From Malurus cyaneus samueli (taxonomy: Eukaryota; Chordata; Aves; Passeriformes; Maluridae): a DNA stretch of 64,000 nucleotides. The position numbers were made by a program, and so were the translations under genes. The DNA is taken from NCBI GenBank assembly GCA_009741485.1, contig CM019236.1, positions 61,722,914 through 61,786,913 on the forward strand, written 5' to 3'. Position 1 is the first letter of the stretch, and every line of letters starts with the position of its first letter. The notes under the pieces are model-generated. The model had not been told where the DNA came from, made no database searches, and saw only the letters and a list, made by a program, of their open reading frames with translations. Below, in pieces: positions 45,801-56,390 of the stretch.

Positions 45801-48800
45801 TTTCATAATACAGTAATCTAGAGGAAATATATGCCTAAGGGACACATTTTCTGGGGAAAAAAAAAAAGATTTCTTGAACCATATGTTGCCAATACACAGA
45901 GAACTTCCTTGTAATGGAAAGCTAAGGCATTGTGAAGATATTAATGTGTACCAGATGGTCACTAGGTAGAGAGGGGTTCCACACAAATGCAAGAAATCAA
46001 TCTATCCTGTCTGTTACTAATATATTAGTCTAGTAGAAATTGAGAATCAAGCTTACACAGCTAATTGAGATAAACTTTTTTCTGTTTGATTTTGAGGAAG
46101 CAGGGCAGGGACAGATTAAACCTTAATAGCCTGTCCTGGTTGTGTTAAGACTGTATTTTGCAAACACTTACTACTAGACAGTGACACTGCTCCTGTAAGC
46201 AGTATCACAGCATCCTGTAAGTGCCTGAATAACCAGTCCCACTGGGTGAATTTCACCTCTGAGCAGAGTGGCATCACAAATGTATCAGCTATTTAAGTTT
46301 CTCTCACGGAGAACAGACTGAAGTGGCCAGCAACCCATTCCTGGCTCTCTCACACACAGCCATTATCAAGCCTTTACAATGTGCTGTAGAGTTTGAAATG
46401 TGTAGTGGACCTTTTTTCCCATTACACCATTTTTTTACCACTCTGACTTGTAAATAAGCTTTGCTGAAGTTTAACGAGGCCTTAGCACATATGAGATGTG
46501 GCCAGTACCTCTGTGTTAGTAACGTTTAATACAAAAACATCTGAAAACCCAATTCTGCCTTTGTTTTAAAACAAAGCATCCGAATAACTATACACATAGT
46601 GCTTTTCAAACGTCTTTAAAGAAATAACGTAAAAATCAAATACACTTCAAAAAATCTGGTTTAGGTGCTTCCACTATTTACCAAAAATTTTTATTAGGAG
46701 AGCTGTAATAAAGTAACAGAATAAAAGCACTCAGTGTCTATTGAGTACAGATAGTGATTCAGAAAGGCTGCACTCCTGCAACTGTAGCTTGTTCTGAAGT
46801 GCACTTGTAAAATGTAAGTAGGCTCTTTTTCAGGTTTAAAACAAAGACAGAGATTCAATACGTATTTGACAGTTGCTCTAATATGCACAAGTCGTTAGGA
46901 TCTCAGAGGTTAAGATATCTGCACACTATCCTATTAACAGCTATAGCAACCTAATTAGACAATTAGAGGGAAAAGTTAAATCAATACTATAGAGGGAGAA
47001 AGGACTGTGGCTAGGGGGTTATGTAAGGGCCCAATTCACTAAGAATTGATGTTTCCAAAGGTAATTGAAGCTGCTTAGAATTTTGCAGAGGAATCTAGCT
47101 TAATCTCCTTGTTTAAATATGAGGCTCTTGCATAATTTCTCTCTGACTTTCTGCAGCCAAACCTTCAGCCTGCTATCCTCTCCTTGGGTGTCACTTGAGT
47201 CACCTGTGTGGACTTTGCACTTTACTTGTTTGCAGCTGATCATGTGAGCGTGCCTTAGGAAGAGAGCCCATGTGCCAAACTGAGGAGGAGGCTGGTGCCA
47301 AGAATACAAAGATTAATGCCTTGGTTCTCCTTTCATTCACACTGCTACAGGTCGGCAGTTTGTCTGTTGAAGTACGGTGATTTATAGCAGAGTGAATGAA
47401 GAGAATCAGGCCTCACGACTTCTTTTGGAGCTTCAGATGACTTTGGATATATTTAGCCCTCTGAATCCAAAAGAGCCCCCTGAGCATTCACTCTGCTGGT
47501 ACTCTGGTATATCCCTGTGTTCTGAGGCTTAATCTACTATGACATACCATTTACGTTTGCATTGAACTGTACTTAGTAACATCAAAATAGACAAACCATT
47601 CATAAAATTTTTGTTTTTTCAAGAAAAAAAAATGACTCAGAGCAGTCCTACAGCTGGCAAACATGAACATGCTTACTGAGACTGGTTTACTACCTCATCC
47701 TAGAATTTCGCATTTCTAATGTGAAAGATCAGAGGTGACTAGCTCTGGGTGAAAAGAAAGCCTGACTGCAATACCAGAGCGGGTATTTTAACTAAACTCA
47801 TAAAAGGAGGAGCTGACTTGCAGAGAGACCATGTTATCATGATGGACCTGGGAGGGGTCAGTGGAATAACTTGGAAAAGACAGGGCATGAATGGGAATCC
47901 GTGTTAATGATGGGTCAGCGTTTCTCCATTGCACCTTTCATTAGGGCTCTACCTTAAAAGCTGGGTAAATTTATGGAATTTGTTTTTGGGCTTGATATGC
48001 CTGGACAGTAAAATGTACCTCTTTCATTAACTGTACTCTCTTGGACTTCAGCTTTTTTAATTTCTGCTGCTCACTTGAAACATTTTTCTGCTTTCTTAGT
48101 CAGATTAAAACATCAGTTTTTACTGAAGTTCCCACTAACACTCTAGCTGGCAGTATCCAGAACCATAGTTCCACAGTTCCATAGACTGTGTAGTCTATGA
48201 ATTCACTTAGAAACAGGAATCTAGAACATTTCTGGCACATCAGCACTATGCTCAAAGTCACTCTCTTTATCTTTACATTCAGCAGTATGGATTTTATTAT
48301 TACTCTTCTTTAATTGCTGCTTTGCGCATTAGAAACACAGCTATTTTATAATGAAAGAAAGTATAAATCGTATATGCAGATGAAACTGTCAGTCTTACAT
48401 ATATTACAAAGTCTCAACTTGCCTTTGATTTTGTACATTCCCTTCACTGGTTTTCATTACCATACTTTCAAACAAGTTTCACCTGCACATTTTTCATTTC
48501 CTGGTAATAAACAGCAAGGGGGATTTGATTTTATTTTTACAAATGTGAAACAGCATTACTGTGCCTCCAGTTATTTATATTCTGCTGTACTGAGCTGCCA
48601 TTGGTTCTGTTTCATACCTACATATTCTGCAGGCACGAGATGAAAGGATCAATTAAAAGTTCATCACAGCATCACATTAACCTATCTCTTGCTACCTTCA
48701 GCCAAACGTGTGGTGAATTTGATCTGGCCCTGATGAACTGCTAGTCTTGTACAGCCTGAAAGCAACTTCACAAGGAAGCTCACACCCCATGTGGAATTTT

Positions 48801-49901
48801 GCCATTGACTTCACTGGCAGCAATACCACACATCCTCTTAGCTTGTGAGTACTTGTCTTTGTTCAGGAGGTCTATAAAGAAAAGCTATTGCAATATATGT
48901 CTAGGTTTGAATTTAAAGCGATTATTTATTCTGCAGTGATTCTTCACTCTGAGAACCAGCGTAATGCACTCCCAAATACGTAGAACAAAGTGGTAGAAAG
49001 CACTGGGAGCACAGATTAAAAGCTGTTTCATGGGAACCAGCTACTCTAGGCTTGCAGAAATTATCCTCTTCAGTTCAGGTCATTTAATTTGCTGTGTGAA
49101 ATCCCTTTTTTTTTTTTTCCACAGACCAGGCCCCATTCAGACAGTAAGACATTGCAAGAGTGGACAACATAAACAAATCACCCTAGAAGTGACAAGAGCC
49201 TTCAGGAATTGAGGCATAATCCAGTCTCAACCCACAGGGGTAGAAGGCTAATTTTCCTTTCGAGAGACCTTTCTCTAACCCAGGAATAGTTCTGCTGCTT
49301 TCCCTAAGGTATCTCTGACTGGCTGCTGCAGCAGTAATGACACCAACCTGGACAGCTCATAAGTGGGATGTGAGCTACTATCTTGTTTTGTTTTTTTCCT
49401 GGAGAACAGGTAAGATGCATCACTGTGCACGAGTGCTTCTTTGAGTGTTCACATGGAACAATGCTCTTAATCATGTCTGTTGGCATGCCATTAAAACAGG
49501 CCACATCTGACTTTATTTAAATGGAGACAGTTTTGAGGTGGACAAGAAAAGAGGGATTGAAAATCAAGAGGTATGACTTAATCCTAGCTGTGATTAGTGA
49601 ATCGGGCCCTCAAAACCAAGACAAAACAAGTGAAATAGGGTAACAGCTATTTGAGTACAGGAGCTACTAGCTAACACAAAGATTTGGGGAGAATTTTTAA
49701 AAACACTCATAAACTGACCATACACTGTGTAGTAAGACATTTCATGATCAGGTGAAGCAGTTGAAATGTCTATGAACAAAATAAATTGGGAAGAGACATT
49801 AAATATAACAAAAGTATAAAAATACTTAGAAGTTTAGTAAAAAGTGATTCCTCCAAAATAGATTCGCTGTCAATAAATAATGAAACTAAGAACTTCCTTA
49901 C
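42855..49901 (-). other. SEMA6A intron (7.0 kb)
   Basis: No exon, RNA gene or clear repeat family is recognised. Positions about 46880-47000 are AT-rich and repeat-free, with closely spaced TAATTA/CAATTA cores (see findings). An 8-bp-arm hairpin lies at 48180-48199. Confidence 0.5.
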
Positions 49902-49922
49902 CATTCAGGGCTACGAAGGAAT
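49902..49922 (-). CDS. SEMA6A: SEMA6A 21-nt microexon
   Basis: The minus strand reads TCTTTCAG, then 21 bases encoding (N)SFVALN(G), then GTAAGG. The first two bases (AT) complete the asparagine codon begun in the preceding exon, and the final G starts the glycine completed by the next exon. The peptide NSFVALNG is present between PSI and stalk in human SEMA6A, by recall. Both splice sites are strong and the phase matches on both sides. The length is divisible by three, so inclusion or skipping leaves the frame intact. Confidence 0.93.
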
Positions 49923-51679
49923 CTGAAAGACAAATAACAGGGGAAAAATCATTATTTCTATCTTGTTTTTCCTTTTAAGTAGTTTGTTGCTAGTAACTAT
50001 GTTTCAGCTGCTATTTACCACTATGTGATTTTTAGTACACAAAGGAGCCAAGCACAACCAATATTTAACATACCCAAAACCAATGTCTGCCTTTGAAAGT
50101 GTTCTTGACCAGCTCTGCACAGGAGGTACCAAGTGGAAGGGCCATTGGCCTCCCCGCTTTCTTTGCAAGCCCCACTCTAAGGCAAGGCATTGCAAGGGCT
50201 GCAGCTAGCAATGTGAGTCAATGAGGATGAAACTCAGATGACCCCAGACCACATGAAGTAATAAGATCAGCTGGGTTAGCAGGCAATGAAATCTACCCCT
50301 GTGCAGTGTCAAGGTTCAATGCATCATTCAGGGCTAAAGAGGGATTTAAGCAGGGTGTGGGCTTTGTTGCTCTCTGCACAGAAGCAGATCTCTCTCCATG
50401 AGCACAATGTGCTGTTCCTGAATAATTTCCTACCCTTCTTTTTATATGTAACTGATATCAGGTACACTCCACTCCTGCCTAACCTATTTGCCCAAGAAGA
50501 GCAGAACTGGCTGAAAAGGGCAAAGATACACCAGCTGGGAACTGGCCTGATTTTGGTGCTAACCCATTTTACAGGGTAACAGAGGGAAGGCCTAGGTGTA
50601 CATCTTCAAAAATCCGTGAGACACTCTATATTACCCTATCTTATGACAAGAGGCTGAAATCCTTGTGCCCCTTCAAGCGCAGTGATCACAGTAATTAATG
50701 GCTCTTGAATAAGGATGTCCAGGGCATGAGAAGGCTCTGGCTATCTCGAGAGCAGCTGGCCCACGCCGTCCCATGGCACAGTCTAGCCTCTGTTATTTTG
50801 CTGTGTACTGCAGAAGAAATGACTCTCTCACTGTACATTGATTCCTCAGCTTCATCAGTTTTATGGCATCAGTGTGAGTTACACCGAAAAGAACGGGAGT
50901 CTTGATTTCATGAGGTTTATAAATAATATTTGGAGCTTAGAATTAAACCAGCCTCGGTGAGAACATTTGGAACAAGAGCTGTCCTGAACACAGATGTTGG
51001 TATTCCTGAAGGCTCAGAAATCAGCACGCAGGTTTTCTTTGCATACAGTGCAAGCTATGCGTTTTCAAGCATTTCAGTACAAAACTGCAAATATTTAAAG
51101 GCTGTGTTTAAGCTTCCAGCTCACGCTGTCAGTACATAAGGTTTTCTATTAAAATTTCTTAGGCACTTGACCCTTAATACCACCAGGTTGTCTGGACTGC
51201 ATGTAAAATTCCCTAAGATTCACAAACTAAGCAGCTGTCATTGCTTGATCCGGATCCAAAACAGAAGACATATATCACTGTCCCACTGTGCTACATGGGA
51301 ATGTAGTCCAAGTCACAGACTACACCAAGAAACCGAGCCACTTCTGTACATCTACTCAAACAAACCAACCACCATGGCTAATAAAGACAATGACCCCAAT
51401 TCATTATGCCATTGCTGTAATCAATATCCTCCAGAGCTCAGCTTTTCTCATTATGCAACCACTTTGAAGTCCGTTGTTTGTATAAATCACATGAACTAGG
51501 CAATTTTCCTCAAACACATTTAAACAACAGTTCTTCTTCTGAACCTGCATCATTAGCTACATTGCTGTCCCTGTTGTGGCTTGCGTTGCAACAAAAAAAT
51601 GCCTGACAGGTAATGGTGATTTGAGGCATTCAGAAGGATACTGTGACACATGGTAAATAGAGGTAAAAGCTTTGCTTAC
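49923..51679 (-). other. SEMA6A intron (1.76 kb)
   Basis: Separates the microexon from the 59-bp exon. The donor on the minus strand is GTAAGC. Nothing else is recognised. Confidence 0.6.
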
Positions 51680-51738
51680 TTTGGCAGTCACCCAGGCCAT
51701 CTGTATTGCCACGTTCTATGTCCTGTTCAAATGCCAGT
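51680..51738 (-). CDS. SEMA6A: SEMA6A post-PSI exon (59 bp)
   Basis: The acceptor ATTATTTAG and donor GTAAGC delimit 59 bases. The first A completes a lysine codon, 19 codons follow (LAFEQDIERGNTDGLGDCQ), and a final A starts the next asparagine. The peptide FEQDIERGNTDGLGDC is diagnostic of SEMA6A, immediately after the PSI domain. The length is not a multiple of three, so this exon is constitutive unless skipped together with another. Confidence 0.95.
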
Positions 51739-53609
51739 CTAAATAATAGAAAGAAACAAAACAGTATGAATAACAACAGTCACAGGCATAACCAGAAAGA
51801 AATTATCACATGTTCAATTGAAATAAATCCCTGCTGTGAAACTGGATATTTCTTTGGAAATTCCACATAAAGGCTGAAAAACTGCAATATACACATTTGA
51901 GTTATTCATCATTGCTTAATGATTTCTTGGCTTCTGATGATACTTTGTCTTTATATCATTACTTCTAGAAAATCCACTGCATGGCTCATTAACAAGAGAA
52001 GAAAATAGACCTGCATTTTTTAAACTGTTAAATTAAAACTGGTATTATTGGGAACCCCTATAACCCTGCCCTAACCTGTGCACACTGGTGTGAGAAGGAA
52101 GCCATCGCGCTGCACAGGTACCGTGCTGGGGGAAGACAGCCTGCACTTCAGCAATCACTTAGGAACAACACTGGATGAGGCTGCAAGGCGTAAGGTTCAT
52201 CCCACAAAAAGTATTCCCTTTAACTGAAAAACACTCACAGGGTTTTCTAGCCAACGTGCTCAGCTTATGCTCCTAACCTCTGTCTGCAATTCTGGAGGAC
52301 TACTGAAGCTGCTCTTCCAACTTCCTGTGTGGTCAGAGGTGAATGACAAGAACCTTGGAAAACTTCCAAATACAAGCCCTTGTCCACATTGGGATCCTGC
52401 CCTTGAAGGCATAGTTACCCTTGCAGACAACTCATTCTAATTCTGTGTTCTTTAAACACCTGCTCAACTGCAACCTACTCCAGGAGGGCACCCAACATCT
52501 CTGCCTCCTACTGGCTAAATTAGAAGGTCACCAGATATCTCCACAGCTGATCTGGACCCTCTTCCTAAACACTGGACAGAACACGAGCAGCCTTGCTCAC
52601 TTTTGCACTGCCTCTGTCTTGATGATCTATTGATTAAAGTGGGAGCTGCTTTTAAAAGTGAGTTATGAAAGTCCCCTACAACTTGCCATGGAAGTTGAAG
52701 AAGTCTCAAACACTTTGTGAGTGCTGAAAAACCTGATATGGACACAGGTACATTTTTAACATTATTTTGCCAAATGTCCAGTCAGGCACAGCTCACATTT
52801 TTCTAGTAAAGTATATACACTCACTCATAGCATCCCCAACGGACAAAGTAACTTAAATGGAAATAGCAAATTAAGAAAAGACAGAGGCACAGGGATTGTA
52901 ACTTGTCCATTGCATATTGATGACCTGTACAGAAGCAATGTTAAGTGGGATCAGATGTGAGAGTGTCAAGGCTCTGTGATGTCTGAGCTACACTGCCACT
53001 ACTACCTTGAGGGAATATAGCTCTATACCTCACAGTAGGCAATCATGAGGTGTGTCGGAAGAGGCCAAGAAATGTGAGCCCTGAAGTGGGTCTGCTCCCT
53101 CTAACCTCCACAGACTTTCATTATCATAAAATAATTAAATTCTACTGTTAAGCAAGGGGAGATCCAGCACTTCTCTAAATCTGCTTTAAGACCTTACTGT
53201 GCTCTGTGATTCCTCTTAGTAATGCACAGTAAATTAGAAGGACTGGTTTTGTTTTCAGTGGACAAATTACTTCAGTAATTTAATTTGGATTCTATTGCCT
53301 CTTTAATCAGCTGTGATGGCTCCAGTGTAGGCTGGTCCAGACATATCCATCCAATTAGCTCCTTTCAATAATACGCGGACCTTAATACAGCTCTTTCATT
53401 TTCTTCTTCCTCCTCTTTCAGCAGTTACCAATCAGCTGACAGCTCACATCAAAAAAATTTGTGAGACATTTCAGAGGCGAATGCAAATAAGGTGGAAACA
53501 AACACTTCCCACATTTTTCCCCTCTCTGAAAGCCCCGTGTTTCAAACAGCTCTGCCCAAGACTGGCTGGCACCACCGCCAGAGCCCGTCCAGCCGGAGCC
53601 CGCACTCAC
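51739..53609 (-). other. SEMA6A intron (1.87 kb)
   Basis: No exon or repeat family is recognised. The donor on the minus strand is GTGAGT. Confidence 0.6.
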
Positions 53610-53690
53610 TTGGAGCCAAGGAGCAGCTGCGCGCACACCCCGCTGTCCTTCACCCATCCGCAGTACGGGTCTCTGGACGCTATGCAGGCC
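53610..53690 (-). CDS. SEMA6A: SEMA6A PSI-domain exon (81 bp)
   Basis: Encodes the core of the plexin-semaphorin-integrin domain: ACIASRDPYCGWVKDSGVCA, then QLLLGS. The CxASRDPYCGW motif is the family hallmark, and its cysteines (with those of CERHSKCKK in the previous exon) form the cysteine knot. The acceptor TTTCCCCAG and donor GTGAGT are both strong. The first G completes a lysine codon, and the last two bases (AA) start another. Confidence 0.96.
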
Positions 53691-53782
53691 CTGGGGAAAC
53701 AAGAGCACAAGGTGGCATTTGTGAGTGCCCCAGCCTCCCCAGGCACAGGTTTCCAAGGGGCACAGCACTACCAAACACGTAC
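53691..53782 (-). other. SEMA6A short intron (92 bp)
   Basis: The shortest intron in the visible part of the gene. It splits a lysine codon between the end of the Sema domain and the PSI core. The donor is GTACGT and the acceptor CCCCAG. Confidence 0.9.
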
Positions 53783-53923
53783 TTTTTGCATTTGCTGTGG
53801 CGCTCGCAGCGTCCCAGGGGAACCTTGATGACACAGGTGGAGAAGGCGACGTACAGCGCGCTGCTGGGCTTGTCAAGCTGCATGCCCATGATCCGCTTGT
53901 CCTCCATGCCATCGTAGCTGCAC
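53783..53923 (-). CDS. SEMA6A: SEMA6A Sema C-terminal / PSI-start exon (141 bp)
   Basis: Encodes CSYDGMEDKRIMGMQLDKPS, then SALYVAFSTCVIKVPLGRCE, then RHSKCK. This is the last strand of the Sema beta-propeller, running into the first cysteines of PSI. I placed the acceptor at CAACTAG before GTGCAG, because only this choice gives the in-frame junction PEK-CSYDG with the preceding donor. The alternative CAG six bases further in would break the frame. The donor is GTACGT. Confidence 0.93.
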
Positions 53924-54658
53924 CTAGTTGGGACGTAAGTGAGATAAAATGGGCTCTGCTGGGAAACCGGGAGAACCTTAACAATCCCTCAGGCTGAAAA
54001 GAAAAATCACAAAACACTTCCACCAAAAAATCACCAAGAAAGTCGAATTGAACAAGTCAAGGAAGAAAAACATGCAATAGCCACTAAAAACACTGACAGT
54101 GTTTTTAAAGCAAATGATAAAAAAGCAAATGATAAAAGCAAATGATAAAAAAGCATGGGATAGCCAAGAACTGGGAGAGAGACAGCACACAGACAAGCTT
54201 CTGATGGCCCTTCATTTTTGTGTTTATTCTTCCTCAGCATTCATAGTAGCTGAAATTTCTGCATGATTATGGCTCACTTCAAAGCCCCCTTAGGCATATT
54301 TGAGGAAGACGGAAATGTGGAAAATTTCCCTTGGAGAGCAGCTTGCTGCTTGTTGAGTTTTTTGGAGAGGAATCAGGTTTTTTTTATAGGATTAGAATAT
54401 TAATCTTTCTTTCCAGAACTTCACTTTTAATTATCCATCAACTGCTGCATAGGATGGGCTATTTTCTACACATACCGAATAAAAAAATCTTATTGCAACG
54501 TAGAGACTGATAAGCAGACATCCCCTCCCTAAACAATTTAAAATTACTTAAAAAACTTGGCTTCCCTAACCACTTCCCTTTCCGTGGGACAAGTTATTCT
54601 CTGGGAAATCAGAAGTTCAAAGTCACCCATACATGAGCAGAAAGAATCAGATACACAC
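53924..54658 (-). other. SEMA6A intron (735 bp) with hairpin and small tandem repeat
   Basis: Contains a perfect 10-bp-arm hairpin (54085-54107) abutting about three tandem copies of AGCAAATGATAAA (54109-54154). Nothing else is recognised. Confidence 0.7.
54085..54154. repeat. hairpin followed by a 3-copy 13-16-bp tandem repeat
   Basis: TAAAAACACT (54085-54094) and AGTGTTTTTA (54098-54107) are exact reverse complements around a 3-nt loop (GAC). Directly after it, AGCAAATGATAAA recurs at 54109, 54124 and 54137 with slightly different A-run lengths. Confidence 0.9.
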
Positions 54659-54835
54659 TTTTCAGGATTGTAAACATTGATCTCCTCCAGGAAAAGGCTG
54701 TCATTTAGGAAACCAGTGTTTCCTGTCCGTGCCAAGAACTTCAGGATGATTCCCTTCTCTGACCCCAAGAAAACCACGGTGTAGTTCTGATACGGACCAG
54801 CAGCAGAGTCAACGGCAATTTTGGTCAGGCGATAT
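54659..54835 (-). CDS. SEMA6A: SEMA6A Sema-domain exon (177 bp)
   Basis: Encodes YRLTKIAVDSAAGPYQNYTV, then VFLGSEKGIILKFLA, then RTGNTGFLNDSLFLEE and INVYNPE, all of it Sema beta-propeller. Two N-glycosylation sequons are visible (NYT and NDS). The acceptor is ATTATTTAG. The donor is GTGTGT, placed so that the exon ends in AA and lysine is completed in the next exon. The FLGSEKG and LEE blocks match SEMA6A. Confidence 0.96.
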
Positions 54836-56234
54836 CTAAATAATAATAGAGCATTTTCACAGATAAATCACAAAGATAAACACAGAACTGTCATTCATTT
54901 AATCACTTTCTTCACTTTAGATAAGTGCATAACAGACTTCTAGCAACCATAAACTTATTTTTATTTTAAAACACCTTTTCTATTTGACTTTAAAATCAAC
55001 ACAGACTGTACCAGTTTGGCTCCCTGGATGTTGGGGAATTTTCATGTGTTTGCATATCCATATGCCCAATAGCTAGCAGAAGTGTCTCCAAGCTCAGAAA
55101 GCTAAAGGCGGGGCTAAGAGTCTGAGGGCATATAGGAATTATCCTTCCAAAAGCCTGGTGATCAGACAGCGACAGAGAATCAGCACAGTGAACTGTTCTA
55201 AAAATTTTCAAGCTCTATCACATTAAAAGCAGCTGAACTAGATTCAACTCATTTTTTTCAGGCAAAGCTTTTGCCAGTGCAATAGTAAGATGTTAAACAC
55301 CACTTTACTCGCTAAAAATAACCACACAACTGCCACCAAACAAGTTCAGTGCTGAGGTGATATCAAACCCTGGGATGACACAATTTATTGAAAACAAGTA
55401 TACTGGTGATTTGGTACCAGGCAGCTTTACTGCCTATCAAAGGGAAGAACTGTGCAAAGCTTGCAGCTCTCAACTTTAGCTGGAGATACAGAGCCTGACA
55501 TGAAAGCCTGACAGAAGATACATTACTAAAACTAAGGCAGACCCATGCAGAGTGAACTGCCCAAAACAATACTCTACTCTTGTTTAGAGGAAGAGAGGAA
55601 AATACGGCAAAAGTTAGTCACATTATTCTGTTCACGGCTGGAGGCTAGATAAGTAGTGACCACAGCAGAGAGTGGAAATGTATTTTGATAGGAAGGGGCT
55701 GGTGCATTTAACACTTGCTGACTTATGAATCTTTGTTCAAATCTATTATTGTTTTCTTGTTGCCATAGAAAGGATTCAGATTATGTGATTATTTTTGCCT
55801 ACACACTTCTGCAAACATTAAAGCTTGCCAGTACAAAACCTGACAGACATCCACATATCCTGTGAACATATCCTGGCAGACATGTTTGTATCCTGTGTAC
55901 ATATTCCTGAGCTGTCTGCTGATCCTTGCCCAAAGTTTTTACAGAGCCATCTCAAGCACTGCCCACAAGCCAACAGGCGGGTCAACCTTCCCGGCACAGC
56001 CTTTCCTCCAATGCCTGCTTTCAGCACAGCACGGCTGGAAATGACTGAGGGCTTTCCTATCTTGAAAGCTGCTCAGGGAGTTCCGCAGCATCTGCTCAGC
56101 TCTGCCACGATTCCTAGCTGGACTCATGCCCAGGACACCGAGGACATTTACAGAGCTGGAGAGTGTTGGAAGCAAGACTATTAGCACAACTTGACCGCTA
56201 CAATGATCACAAGAGTTCATTCGGTGGTACATAC
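54836..56234 (-). other. SEMA6A intron (1.4 kb)
   Basis: No exon or repeat family is recognised. Positions about 55820-56230 carry open frames on both strands with no recognisable product. Confidence 0.6.
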
Positions 56235-56390
56235 CTGACCATTGTTCTCAGGAACCAGGGTCGATTGACAATGGAAGGCACAGCCTCGTCCATCAGTGGA
56301 TGTGTTTTGATGAAGTTCAGAGTATCATCTGGGAACTCGTTAGATGTTACGTATTTTTCTAACGATGTAGAGCCAGCACAGCAACCAGGC
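56235..56390 (-). CDS. SEMA6A: SEMA6A Sema-domain exon (156 bp)
   Basis: Encodes [20 protein letters not shown], then [20 protein letters not shown], then [11 protein letters not shown]. The PGCCAG and [10 protein letters not shown] motifs are typical of class 6 semaphorins. The acceptor TATATAG has a weak pyrimidine tract. The donor is GTATGT. The first G completes arginine, and the last AG starts the next arginine. Confidence 0.96.

Noticed and set aside
48180..48199. 8-bp-arm hairpin CATAGACT-GTGT-AGTCTATG
   Set aside because: Short enough to be expected by chance in a window this size. Mentioned only with the intron.
49107..49126. Plus-strand splice-acceptor-like TTTTTCCACAG
   Set aside because: Antisense to SEMA6A and not followed by a coding exon. 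A T run before CAG is expected by chance in AT-rich introns.
53418..54026. 202-codon minus-strand frame spanning two SEMA6A exons and the intron between
   Set aside because: It is in a different frame from SEMA6A and runs through splice sites, so it is a chance frame.
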